Of a stretch of 64,000 bases of DNA, positions 24,337-35,797 are shown piece after piece. The notes under the pieces were generated by a model. That model made no database searches. It was not told where the DNA came from and saw nothing but the letters and a program-made list of their open reading frames with translations. Numbering within the stretch: the first letter of the stretch is position 1; each line of letters opens with the position of its first letter. Both the position numbers and the translations under genes were made by a program. The stretch spans positions 78,254,372-78,318,371 of the forward strand of contig OY970824.1 of NCBI GenBank assembly GCA_963853835.1, read 5' to 3'. The stretch is from Calendula officinalis. Taxonomy: Eukaryota > Streptophyta > Magnoliopsida > Asterales > Asteraceae.

Positions 24337-26707
24337 TGTAACACCCTAAAATTTACAAGATTTTTAAAATTTTTAAATACAAAATTAAAATCAAAGGTCC
24401 CATAAATAAAGCTCCGGTATAAATATTTAACATTTAAAAATGTATTTATTGCGGAAATAGTTAAAAATAAAATGAAGTGTTTTAAAATATTAATTGCTGT
24501 CCACATCAGTAACGAAACGATACAGCGGTCAACCGTCCACCTTCTCCTTTCCTTTGCTGGTACCTGAAACAATGTGGGGGAAAGTTTGGGTCAGCTGGGG
24601 AAGCTGAGTGAATAATTCTCAAAATGCAAACAATCATAACATACAACACATGAGGGCACATCGGTGTACTCCTACTCAGAATCTACTCGATTAATTACTC
24701 AGATTTATTTCTCAGATTTATTTCTCAGATTTTATTACTCAGATTTTAATTTATATAGCGCGCTTGTGTGATTTGGGACGAGAGATCAACCTCGCCCCTC
24801 CTCACACCTCAGATAGGCATAAGCCAAAAACTCAGACGGGAGTGATCCCAAAACTCAGACGGGAATAATCCCAAAACTCAGACGGGAGGTGATCCCAGGC
24901 ATATAGCCAAAAACTCAGATGTGTGTTATTATGTTTTATTATCTCTTTAACATAATTATCTCAGATGCCCTAGCAAGTAGTAGCACAGAATGACCCTGTG
25001 CCGAGCTCGGTTACCCAGGCACAATGTCTCAGATTAAAATAAATCAACAGCTGCTCAGATACTCAGATAGCATGTCAAACTCAGATAACAAATCAAACTC
25101 AGATAGCAAATATGGTGCAAGTAAAGTAACACGTAAGTCATGCATGTATAACGTTATAACTGAATACACGGTGAGAATACTCACCTCGAACAACCGTAAG
25201 CTCCAAAATATCCACGGTAATGAAGAGCGTCTCTAACCGGTCCTAGAAGGTCCTACAATATACAAGGAAGCTCGGGTTAGGATTAGGCTCCAAGGTTGTT
25301 TCAGCAGAAACTAAACAGCACTCAGCACTTTCGCGGGAACGGCTATAACTCTCAAACCGCTCACTAGATATTAATCAAATTTTTACAGCATATAGTATAC
25401 ATAAGACCCTACAAACCGTCTATATAAAGTTCGGCCCGGTTCTGCCCCGAAGGGTCCCGAAACAGGCCCGCAACAGGCAGATTCGTGCAGTATTTCAGCA
25501 CTGCAGCCAGTTACAAAACGGGTCGTATCTCACAAACCGTTAACTCAATTAACGAGCGATCGGTGGTCTCGGAAAGGTAAAACAGCGATCTTCAAAAGTC
25601 TAGAAGACATGGGGTCCAGATTCCGACCGGAAGCAGGTCGAAAATAGTCGTGAATATCCCGACAGAAGCTGTCCGAAACACAGATTAACAAACCAATAAT
25701 AATTCAAAATATGAATCCCGAAAGCGATGAAATAAAGAGGCTAAACCCGAGACAAAACAGTTTAGTTACGGTATAATGAATTAAACGAAATATAAGAATC
25801 AGAAATAAGGCTTAAGCATATACCCTACGAATAAATGGGAAATACTGAGATTCATACATGAATTGCGAACGAGAAAACCAACTCATAGAAGACATGCCCT
25901 TCGTCCTTTTGGTTGCTGACTCACGCACACACCACAAGAATTAAAAGGATAAATTGTTGATGCCTCTAGTGACAATTAAACCCAATGGTCTTCTATCACA
26001 TGGACGCAATTGTCCACCGACTCAATCAAGATCTTGACTAATTTCTACAAACAAATACCACCATCCGTGTCAACAATAACTAAAATATGCCAGTAACAAT
26101 GCCACCGCCAATTGCCTTACAATTCACCCTCTTCATTATTTCAAATATGGCGTCTACTCTTTTATGATTTCTTCACCGCCACACAAAAAAATTTGATGAA
26201 TAAGATATCACCGGGGTATTGATCAAGCAGAACATAGGAGGCGAGAGTTTTAGGGACGTTTAGGTTTAAGATATAATAACACTTAATTAGTTAAGTCCAT
26301 GACTCAAAAGCCCGGGCCTTGGCCATTGGCCCGACTCAAACAAATACTACTCCACTCTTATGGTTAACTAACCGGTCCAAACTTGAGACCAACTATTTAA
26401 TTACCCTTAATAATATATGAGCGTTTATAAAATAATAAAGTGTCCAATTAATAAAACGTCTAAATAATACGAACCGTCTAACAAATTATCGTCTAATACA
26501 TACGAGATGACTCTTTATTTATCCATATAAATAAAAGTAAGTAATAATTACTTAATTAATTAACTTGATATGTCTAAATTCAATTAGCATCTAATAGAAA
26601 CGAACCGACTAACCTCTTTATAATTAATTTAATAATTAATTCCGTATAAATTAAATATGACACTTAAAATACTATTATTTAATTATTATAAATTTCAGGG
26701 CGTTACA
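24337..26707 (-). repeat. 5' LTR of element B
   Basis: Virtually identical to 17785-20155. The TATA box AATTTATATA is at 24748-24757. On the minus strand U3 runs from 26707 to just past that box. Confidence 0.92.
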
Positions 26708-26712
26708 TTATA

Positions 26713-28726
26713 GAGTTTATAACAAACTGATAAATCGGGATTACGGGAGAAATTAATAAATCAAGTAAATTGGGTTGAATGAATATCGTGCAAAAGGGAA
26801 GTAGTAATACTACAATTATATACAAAATAAGATAGTATACTTATTGTTGTGTGATTATAATGAGATAATGATGAATTATTAAATTAAAGTGATGAAAATT
26901 TATTAATGAGTCTGATATGAGAAAATAATTACAATGAAATTATGAAGAAATGAGTTAAAGGAGAAAAGTTTTGAATTAACGGGAAGTTTTATTCGAAATT
27001 TTAGAGGTATTATAAGGTATTTATGAGAAAAGTGTATTTGTGAACAATATATTCTATTTAGAGTTATTGAATAATATATACGACTATTAATTATTGAATA
27101 CTTAATTATTATTTTTTGTGGTGTTATAAAATTTTTATGAGAAAACTTTATTTGTGACTAATATGTTTTAATTAGAGTTATCAAATAATATATCTTATTA
27201 TTAAATTATTAAATAATTAGAATTTTTAAGGTGTTATAAAATCTTTATGGAAAATTTTATTTGTAAGTATATAGTTTATCAAATAATATATTTATTATTA
27301 AATTATCGAGTAAATGAGAGTTAAGGAATTAATTCACAAAGTTGAGCAATGAGAAATCATTAAAATAAGTGTATGATGTTTAATTGATTCTTATATATAG
27401 AAAAAAAATGGGTAATCAGAGTTAATGAGTAATATGTGGTCGAAGTAATCCAGAGAAAATTTAAAATTTTATCAATGGGAAGTTATTAATCGAGGTTTCA
27501 AATAAGTTGTCAGTATAGACTGCGATAAATTAAAGGCTGAATTATGGAAAATTTTAATCGAGTGTACTTGGAATATATGAAAATGAGAAATTTGGGGGGA
27601 TATATTTAATATTAAAATAATTTGTACTAATTATTGGTTCATATATCTTAATTATTAACCGAAGATGACCTAATATATATAAGCAAGTATATGGGAGATG
27701 AATCGGATGCGCGTAATTATGCATGTTCATGATTATATATGAGATTTACGTGTGGTACGTAACGCTGCTACTGATAAATGTTGCTACATTCTGAATTACA
27801 TTTCTGGGTTTATTTCTGAGTTAAAAATTGTTGAGATTAGATTTATGGGTTATACTTCTGAGATATATTCCGAGTTAGACTTCTGAGTTACATTCATGAG
27901 TGACATTTCTGAGTAAATTGCATGAGTACTACTGAGTGAATTTAATTTCTGTGTGCATCATCTGAGAATTCTGTGTGATATGTACCTTTCTTGTGAATAA
28001 TTTCCTGTTTTTGTATTAACTAGATAATGGTGTAATCTACTAGATTGCTTCTTTGCCTTATGCTAACTGGTGTCCCATAGGGCAGAGGACCTTTTTGGAG
28101 CCATTTCTAATATGGAATTGACAATAATAAGATTTTAAAATGTTGCAAATATGTATAAGTGATTATTATTTGATGAAGTTGTGCGGGAAGTTATGTCCCA
28201 TATATTTATTGTTATCGCCATAAGAGGGTCGTGTGTGATCATGGAGCTGGATTAAATGACCAAGTTCCACGCTAAGATCATTAGACATCATCAACAAATC
28301 GGTAGCAAATTTCCAAGTGGAGTTGAATCGGAGATTCAACACGACGTTAATCGTTGGGTGCAGGGATCGTGCTCGGCTGTGCGAGCAAGAAGACATCTTC
28401 AGCATGGTGTCGTGGGTTATTTCGGGCATGCATCGACACCATTTTCGACAAGAAACCGAGATCTTTAGATAATGTTCCGATTTTTAACCCTTATCGCCTT
28501 AGGACACCAGAGATGGAAGATTTGTATGAACAGTTGCGAGAGCCGGAGATTCATTCAAATCGAGTATGTCACCCTGAAGAATTTTTTTTATTCATAACAA
28601 TTTCGTGTCTCCCCATTTGAGGTTGTGTGTCGTTGGCGAGCCTGTGTCTGAGATGCGAGATCGCTACCTTAAGCTTTTTCCGCGTAACGACTTCAGGGAC
28701 GAAGTCTGATTCAAGTGGAGTTGAGT
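26713..28726 (+). other. Element A internal region, second half, non-coding
   Basis: AT-rich DNA without gag-pol. It holds three degenerate 110-bp tandem units (27006-27316), a block conserved with element B around 28300-28430 that contains an AAGTGGAGTTGA motif (28315-28326), and the terminal polypurine tract with the same motif (28713-28724). The short ORFs at 28256-28620 overlap this block in several frames and have no known domain. Confidence 0.75.
27006..27316 (+). repeat. 110-bp degenerate tandem repeat, three units
   Basis: Units start at 27006, 27120 and 27230 with GGTRTTATAARRT, followed by TTATGAGAAAA, then a TTATCAAATAATATAT block. The unit start resembles the LTR end of this family. 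Confidence 0.7.
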
Positions 28727-31301
28727 TGTAACGCCCTGAAATTTTAATAATTAAACAATATTGTTTTAATCACATTTTATTTTATTTATAATTAATTTTA
28801 TATTAATTGGACGTTTAAATTAATATGTTTCATTCATATTATTTTGACGACCTGTAAATAGATGGTTTATTTTTATTACACATCAGTTATATTAAACATA
28901 ACATGTTAACTAATTAAGTAATTATTATTTACTTTTATTAAATATTAGTTCTTTTGGTACATAAATAGTTAGTCGTCTCGTAAATTTTAGATGACATTTA
29001 GTTAGACCGTTCGCTTTTAGACGTTATTTAGTCGCGTGGGCGCTTCGAGTTTTAACCCGCTTCAACTATCGTTAAATGGGTTGTGCCTTATTGAGTCGGG
29101 CCGTTGAGCTTTTGATTCCGGGCTTTTCAAGTTGTGGGCTTATTAAACTTCCTTATACACTAAACCTAACTATTCCCTAATTCCCCTACATCACTCCCCG
29201 TCTCTTGGCTGTGTTGGAATTGTCGGCGCAAAAGAAATCTATTTGCAAGTTTTGGTTTGGCGGTGAGGATTAATGTTTATGTCAGTCAAGTTTGAAGCAA
29301 TCAAGAAATATGATGGCAAATTAATTCGGTGGTGGTATTGATTTCTTAATCTTTTCTTTCTTGTATTTCATTCGGTGGTGGCTGTGGAGAATTGACGTCA
29401 CCCATTTTCTTTTGTGACAAATTCTTCTCATTTTGTGATATGTAGCCGTCGACCCTAATTGGTGGTGTTTTCTTTTTGATTCCTGGAGTACAATGTCAAA
29501 GATAACAAATATTTTAGTCACAAATGTGGTGGTGACGATTGGATCAGTGGTGTTTAGAGAAATGGCAGCCAAGAATTTAGTCGCAGTTTGAGTGGTGACT
29601 TGATTAGGATTTTCGGGTGTTCGTGTCTCTTGTAAATCATTCGTAGGGGTATAATTTCTGTCTCTTTTTACCGTATTGGTGTTATATTTTTGTTGTGATA
29701 ATTGTATCGTTTAAATCCATTCTTTTTCGTATAAGGGTGGTAGTTTATTAGCTCGGGTTTTACGATAACGGGCCGGGCTTGCTATAACGGGTTTTACAAG
29801 TTCATCACTTTTCTGGCAGAATTTGTTTTCTGTTCTCAGCTGTTTTTTTACCTACTTAAAATAACCTTTTGAGTTTTTGGCCCGTGCTGGCCACTTGTTT
29901 TCTGAGTTAGCTTTTCAATGCCGCAACCCTCTCGTCAATCCGACTTACGGTTTAAAAGTTATAGCTAATTTAGTATGCTGCTGTTAGGAAAATGACCTGT
30001 GCGGCATGTCTGTCTTGCAACACTGTTTTGAGACACTTAGAGTCTGTTTTAGCCAGTGACCGTCTCACAGAGATATGTTGTTCTGGTTGTCTACTTTTCA
30101 TGGTAAAAATATGGGATAAATCTACTGCACAGTTTAAGAGTTATAGCAGTTTCCGTGAGACCGACGGGTGCTGCCAGTTTTCTAAATTGAGTCCTTAGAA
30201 CGGATTGTAATTCGGGTTTCATTTTTATGCTTTTAGGATCATCTAGGAATAACCGAGCAGCGCTTTAGAGTATTGAGGATCCTTTGGAGCTTACGTTTAT
30301 CGAGGTGAGTATTCTCACCGTGTATTCAGTTTTAACGTTATACATGCATGACTTACGTGTTATATTACTTGCACTATAATTGTTATCTGAGTTTGATCTG
30401 TTATCCGAGTTTGACCTGTTATCTGAGTATCTGAGCATCTGTTTATTTATTCATGATCTGAGACATTGTGCCTGGGTAACTGAGCTCGGCACAGGGTCAT
30501 TCTGTGTTACTACTTGCTAGGGCAATCTGAGATAATTATGTTAAAGAGATAATAAAACATAATAACACACATCTGAGTTTTGGCTATATGCCTATCTTGG
30601 GATCACCTCCCGTCTGAGTTTTTTGGGATTATTCCCGTCTGAGTTTATATCTGACATGATACCGAAGAGCACTGGTGTCAGACGTTTTGACTTGGCACCG
30701 AAGAGTACTGGTGCCAGGCCTTGTTTTTGGGATTATTCCCGTCTGAGTTTATATCTGACTTGACACCGAAGAGCACTGGTGTCAGACGTTTTGACTTGGC
30801 ACCGAAGAGTACTGGTGCCAGGCCTTGTTTTTGGGATCATTCCCGTCTGAGTTTTGGCTTACGCCTATCTGAGGTGTGAGGAGGGGCGAGGTTGATCTCT
30901 CGTCCCAAATCACACAAGCGCGCTATATAAATTAAAATCTGAGTAATTAATCGAGTAGATTCTGAGTAGGAGTACACCGATGTGCCCTCATGTGTTGTAT
31001 GTTATAATTGTTTACATTTTGAGACTATTCACTCAGCTTCCCAGCTGACCCAAACTTTCCCCCACATTGTTTCAGGTACCAGTAAAGGAAAGGAGAAGGT
31101 GGACGATTGACTGCTGTATCTTATCAATGCTGAGGTGGACAACAATTAATATTTTAAAACACTTTATTTTATTTTAACTATTTCCGCATTAAATACGTTT
31201 TAAATATTAAATATTTATATCTGAGACTTATTTATGGGACCTTTTGATTATAATTTTATTTTCAAAAAATTTAAAAATCTTGTAAATTTTCGGGTGTTAC
31301 A
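28727..31301 (+). repeat. 3' LTR of element A (2575 bp)
   Basis: Preceded by the polypurine tract CAAGTGGAGTTGAG and followed by the CCGTA duplication. It contains the same 104-bp hairpin array (about 30620-30843) and TATA box (30924-30933) as the 5' LTR. Confidence 0.92.
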
Positions 31302-32351
31302 CCGTACGCCGGCTAACGTTACGACCCGGTGGGCGACGGATCGGGTCGTCACGGAATAGACCATCCATATTTGCGGTAGGGAGCGGGGTGGTGTTGTCTT
31401 CGCCAAGGTTCACCGGGTTGGGCTCGGGAGTGGGTTGGGGATTCATCACGTTGTAATTTGTCCAAAACTTGGGGTAATCTTTTAGTTCATTCCAACACAG
31501 TTCGTACACAAAGTTCCTCCTGTTGTTGTTGTCATAAAATTGTTGTTTTGCGGCGTTGAGCACGCCTTGGTCATCGGCCCCACTTTGTCGCCTTGACTCG
31601 AACCGTTTAAAGATTTCCCCAAACTTCCGAACGTCCATTTTTATCTTGTTCCATTTCCCTTGGAGTTGACTTCTGGTGCGTTTTGTATCAACCAGTGAGT
31701 TGTACTCGGCTTCAATCTGCCCCCAAAATCGATCACCGGATTGTGAGTTCCCGCGTTCAGCGGATTGTGAAGCATTTATCCACCGCTGGGATAAAATAAC
31801 GGCCTCCTGGATGGACCACTTCTGCACCGAACCAGCCTCCCTAACCGCTGGTCTAGCTCTTCTTCTTCTTCCTGTTCCCCTGCTTGGTTGGACCGGTTCG
31901 GGTACCGCTTGTGGGCCCTCTCCTTCGTCTTCCTCTTCCACTTCGGGCTGGGATTCAATTTGCACTTCCGGTTGATAGCCAGAACCCGAACCCGAACCGG
32001 GAAAATAACCGCCGCCATAGAAACCGGGGTGGAAACCGTGTTGGTAACCGGGTTGGTAACCGGGTTGGTAACCGGGTTGAACAGCGCCTTGGGGCGGGAA
32101 ACCGCCGGGGGATGAGTAGAACGGATGAAAACCCGAACCAGATGCGACGTTGCTCGGGCTGGGCTGGCTAGTCTGTCCAGCATTTGACGAATATGCTGGT
32201 GACGGGATACGGGTGTTTAACAAATTTTGGAAGTGATCATTTGACGGGGAGGAGTTGGATCTACGACTCATGATGAAAATTTGGAAAATAGGTAATGAAG
32301 GTAATGAAGAAGTGGGAGAAGTGGTATAAAATTATGAATGGGAGGGTGTTG

Positions 32352-32360
32352 TATTTATAG
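32352..32360 (-). promoter_or_regulatory. TATA box of the Myb-like gene
   Basis: Minus strand CTATAAATA about 80 bp before the ATG at 32271, a normal spacing for a plant promoter with a short leader. The promoter is left intact by the downstream LTR insertion, so the truncated protein could still be made. Confidence 0.5.
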
Positions 32361-32582
32361 GTAAAAAATAGGATAAAGAAAAGAAAAGAAAAAAAAATTA
32401 AAATTGAATTTTTGAATTCAATTTCAGACGCTCCCCGGGCCCCACACGACCACCGACGCCCAATCGATGCCGTCCTCACCCCGACGTCCGCCTCACGACG
32501 CCCCCCACGACGGCTCGGTGCCAACGCCGTCGTGACTCGACGCAGCTCGACGCCTCCCCCCGACGTGCCGTTGGCACGGGTC

Positions 32583-34466
32583 TAACTACACTCAAGCTAT
32601 GCATTTTAATAAGATGCATTTTAATAAGTTGTAATAGTACATAAACATTGGCTAATATATTAATCTCATTGTAGACATTCGAAATATTTTTTTTTAACAA
32701 TCTATTTGTATTCATTATTTCAATAATAATTGATTGTATGATTTTTTTATATTTTTCCATTCTCATGCGTTTTATTTCTCGAATCTAACCCGCCCATCTG
32801 GGCGGACTTTGTAACTAGTTTTTATATATATATACTACTCAATCAGTTACATAATAAATTCCCATTTCCCATTAAATATTTTGTCCCAAATAAAGTTTAC
32901 GTTTTTCAAATTTAATGGGATCAACTCAATAAAATAATATTTTTTATACCAAAAACACACCTTAACTATTTTTATCTCTCTAAAGTAACATTATATTTTA
33001 ATTAAAACTAACACTAATGACTTATTACTAACGAAATATTAATTTATTAAAAATTATATTTAACGTTAAACTCACATTCCAAATATTTAATGTAGTGGTA
33101 TATTAATAGTTTGAATAAAAAAAAAATCAAACCTACTAACAAAAGTCGGTCATTTATCATACTTAACCACAAAAAATTAAATTGCATTTATGCTAATTAA
33201 ATTGATGTATAAATAATGATATAATCTTTGACTACTACTTTGCAAAAGGGTTAACCATATAATACTGCATTTAATAACAAAATGGTATTCATACACATAT
33301 AATTAATATTAATAATATGTCTTAAATAGGGAAATCTATAGATACGTGGCTAGCTGCACTCATGATATTATAATTAAAAATAATTAAGAACTGGATATAT
33401 AATCTTTAATTAAAATTAAGCATTTGTTACACTTATGGTCGGTAAAAACAACTATACCTATAATTTTATCTTAAAAATATTATTTACACATTAAAAACAC
33501 ATATTTTAAGAAAAGATACTTACCTTTTTGTTATTAATTCTAGATTTTCTATGTGCGAGAAAAATAAGGCGTTGTTTGGTTCAAAATTAGTATAATTGGA
33601 CTAATTTTTATTTGAAGAAAAGGTTTTTTTTAGTCTAATTGAAAAGCCACAAGGTTTATATAATTAGTCACTAAACCAAACCATTAATATTTATTTGGTT
33701 TAGTTTCATAATCTATATGGTTAATATAGATCTATTATAAAATTACAACCCGTTGTCCTTGTTTTATACGAGCATAGTTATGTTCGTGCTTCGCTACGGG
33801 TTTTAAAATTTCAATTTTTCATACACTTAATTTTAGGAGTTAAAAATATCATGGAGAAAAATTCATAACAAAACTTCACCATAATATTTCTTCAAAATGT
33901 AATTATTAATATCTTTAGGGGTCATAATAAAACTTTTTTTATGAACAGTACATTTTAAATGCTTATTGTATATAAGAAGAATTGCTTAAATGTTTAATTT
34001 TATTATTTTTGTTTTGATCATTATTACACTATTTGTCTCATAATAAAATTTATATTTCTTCTTAAATTTTTGTCTAAAATAAAGTTTTTATTTTTTAAAT
34101 TTGATGGATTCAACTAAATAAAATGAATTTTTATATCAAGGACACACCATTAACTATCTTTAAGCTAACTTTGTATTATAATCGGAACTACTACTAATCA
34201 TCCATCACAAACTATCTTTTAAAAACTTATGTAAAATACAAACAAAGAAGTTAATTATCAGACGGATGGAGTAATTCTCATTCATTGACTAAAAATAACT
34301 TAATGCTATCTCAACTTAGTAATGTAATTAAATAGAAACTAATATATCATCACCTTTTTTTTTTTATTAGTCATTAAATTACTAATTATCATTTATAACT
34401 CTACAAAGAGACCACCTTCCCATGCATGGATAAAACCCACCCCCACCCCCAAATCAAAATCTACTC
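32583..34466. other. AT-rich intergenic DNA with two related MITE remnants
   Basis: No gene seen. Two diverged copies of one repeat lie at about 32836-33080 and 34021-34273. They share a block of AAAGTTT...TTTAATGGGATCAACT...AATAAAAT followed by ACACACCNTTAACTAT. The second ends in GACGGATGGAGTA, a Stowaway-type terminus. A further MITE-like stretch starts GGCGTTGTTTGGTT at 33569 and ends ACCAAACCAT near 33683; its termini are weak. Confidence 0.5.
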
Positions 34467-35114
34467 ATGGATCCACCACCACCACCAATCGAGCCACCTA
34501 CGAGTGTCCAACCCACACCACCCTCAACCAACGGTACTGTCCTCATGCGCCACCATCTTCCGCCACTTATTGCCGCCCCATACGGAAAATGCAACCGGAA
34601 TCACGTCCCTGGCACCGGTGGCCTTGCTCTAGACGGCTGCGGCGAATTTATGCCTTCACTCACCTCCCTTCCATCTGACCCCACTTTCCTAAACTGCGCT
34701 GCATGCGGCTGCCACCGTGAAACCGATCACAACTACCAGCCCCTACATCATGTCTTCGAGTACCAATGCGCACCCCACCACCCACAAACCGCCACAACTC
34801 CGAACTCACCATCACCGCCACCAATATCATCCTCCTACTACCCACCACCACCCCACATGTTCCTTGCACTCAACCGAGGTTTACAACCACAACCTGCAAC
34901 CCGGAATTGGACAAAACGATTCCGATCAAAATTCTCAGAAGATCAGAAGGCGAAGATGCAGGAATTTGCGAAAAGAATCGGTTGGAAGATGCAGAAGAAA
35001 GATGAGGAAATGATTATGGGATTTTGTGAGGAAATTGGGGTTACTAAAGGAGTTTTTAAGGTGTGGATGCACAATCATAGAAAGACAAGTCTTAGGAACT
35101 CTTCGTCCTCTTAA
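34467..35114 (+). CDS. Zinc-finger homeodomain (ZF-HD/ZHD) transcription factor
   Basis: An intronless 215-residue ORF, usual for this plant-specific family of nuclear transcription factors. The ZF-HD dimerisation zinc finger spans residues 39-90: YGKCNRNH, DGCGEFMPS, then CAACGCHRETDHNY supply the Cys and His ligands. A Pro/Ser/His-rich linker follows (100-147). The ZHD-type homeodomain spans about residues 148-208 (WTKRFRSKFSEDQK to VWMHNHRKTS), keeping the recognition-helix core KVWMHN. Family members bind ATTA-containing sites as homo- or heterodimers through the zinc finger. The start at 34467 is the first ATG of the frame and gives the Pro-rich N-terminus expected. A possible polyadenylation signal AATAAA lies at 35113-35118, overlapping the stop. 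Which ZHD subgroup it belongs to cannot be told by eye. Confidence 0.93.
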   Translation: MDPPPPPIEPPTSVQPTPPSTNGTVLMRHHLPPLIAAPYGKCNRNHVPGTGGLALDGCGEFMPSLTSLPSDPTFLNCAACGCHRETDHNYQPLHHVFEYQCAPHHPQTATTPNSPSPPPISSSYYPPPPHMFLALNRGLQPQPATRNWTKRFRSKFSEDQKAKMQEFAKRIGWKMQKKDEEMIMGFCEEIGVTKGVFKVWMHNHRKTSLRNSSSS

Positions 35115-35300
35115 TAAAACTTTTTATAATTATGGGTGGTAAATAAGTTTAATAATATGTAGTTTTATTCAATGTTCTAAAACCCGGATTTTGAATCGGA
35201 CTTGGTGATGCTCTAAAAATAGCCGGACCGGTTCAACCTGTGGGTTCAACCGGATTACAATGTTATTGATAGTTATGTTAAATTAGTTATATAATAGGTA

Positions 35301-35564
35301 CTCCCTCCGTCCCACAAAAAACTTTTTATTTGGCTTTTGCACAAGTTTTAGGTGATAGTGGTGGGGTCATTGATAATACTTTTGATTTAAATATAAGGTT
35401 GGATTGGAGAGAGAAAATATAGTTAGTGGATATTAGTGGTGGAGTCTTTAGTAATAATAGTTTTTTTATTATGTGGAGCCTACTAAATATGAGAAATGAA
35501 AAGTTTTTTTTTGTGGGACAAAAATTTAGAGTGAAATGATAAGTTTTTTGTGAGACGGGGGGAG
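35301..35564. mobile_element. Stowaway MITE (264 bp)
   Basis: Termini CTCCCTCCGTCCCACAAAAA and, at the right, the complement of CTCCCCCCGTCTCACAAAAA. Flanked by TA on both sides (35299-35300, 35565-35566), the mariner/Stowaway target duplication. No coding capacity. Confidence 0.92.
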
Positions 35565-35767
35565 TATATAAATGCAAAAAGATCCTAAAAAATATTACAA
35601 AACAAATATTATAAAAATCTAAAAAATTACAAAAGCTATTTTCCAATAAAATTCAACACTTTAAGTTCATAAACTATAAAAAAATAAGACATAATACTTA
35701 ACATTCAACTAGATACTTAGTGTTTCAAAGTTCAAAACATATAAGCTCAAACGTATAAAAAATAATA

Positions 35768-35797
35768 CTCCCTCCGTCCCACAAAAAACTTCTCATC
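35768..35797. mobile_element. Stowaway MITE terminus, truncated
   Basis: CTCCCTCCGTCCCACAAAAA after a TA, the same terminus as the neighbouring MITE, but no matching right end was found nearby. Confidence 0.65.

Larger units (their letters stand above)
17785..26707 (-). mobile_element. LTR element B: same family as A, nested in A in reverse orientation
   Basis: LTRs at 17785-20155 and 24337-26707, both 2371 bp, with TTATA duplicated at 17780-17784 and 26708-26712. Only three differences were seen between the LTRs (near 18175, 18431 and 18868), so the insertion is very young. Both termini, the primer site, the polypurine tract and long internal stretches match element A, read on the opposite strand. 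The internal 4.18 kb has no gag-pol, so B, like A, is non-autonomous. Confidence 0.93.
13165..31301 (+). mobile_element. LTR element A: coding-free (LARD-type) Ty3-like retrotransposon
   Basis: Complete element with LTRs at 13165-15732 and 28727-31301, target duplication CCGTA at 13160-13164 and 31302-31306, a tRNA-iMet primer site and a polypurine tract. Its own length without nested element B is about 9.2 kb. The internal DNA (15733-17784 and 26713-28726, about 4.07 kb) shows no gag, protease, RT or integrase, so it must move in trans. The LTR pair differs by about 10 substitutions plus a 21-bp and a 14-bp indel. Confidence 0.93.
12876..32271 (-). pseudogene. Myb/SANT-like Harbinger accessory gene, split by an 18-kb insertion
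   Basis: The N-terminal part is encoded at 32271-31302 and the C-terminal part at 13159-12876, with element A between them. Treating the CCGTA duplication as one copy, the two parts are in the same frame, giving an ancestral ORF of about 417 codons. The first 130 residues are low-complexity (Ser/Pro/Gly, with a GYQP 4-residue tandem repeat near 32040-32076). An acidic stretch and an RRRRAR patch follow. The trihelix/SANT domain has W residues at KWSIQEA, QRWINAS and GKWNKIK. The end is a C-terminal coiled region with an Asp/Glu tail. Such proteins (often labelled glutathione S-transferase T3-like in plants) are the Myb-like partner of PIF/Harbinger transposases. In the present allele translation stops at the LTR's TGTAA. 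Confidence 0.8.
12509..32582 (-). mobile_element. PIF/Harbinger-like element carrying a Myb gene, split by nested LTR elements
   Basis: Without the 18.1-kb insertion this unit is about 1.9 kb. It is flanked by TAA on both sides (12506-12508 and 32583-32585), the PIF/Harbinger target size. The imperfect termini are GGCCTCTCCCAACCC on the left and, reverse-complemented, GACCCGTGCCAACGG on the right. A second copy of the left terminus, GGCCGTGCCAACCC, sits 89 bp further in and pairs better with the right end. The only cargo is the Myb/SANT-like gene; no DDE transposase is present, so it is non-autonomous. The exact outer ends are tentative. Confidence 0.6.

Noticed and set aside
28256..28620. 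Overlapping ORFs near the 3' end of element A
   Set aside because: Two frames overlap, no domain, and the corresponding stretch in element B does not keep the frame; conserved as DNA instead.
31676..32171. ORFs in other frames over the Myb-like gene
   Set aside because: GC-rich antisense and frame shadows of the Gly/Pro-rich Myb coding sequence.
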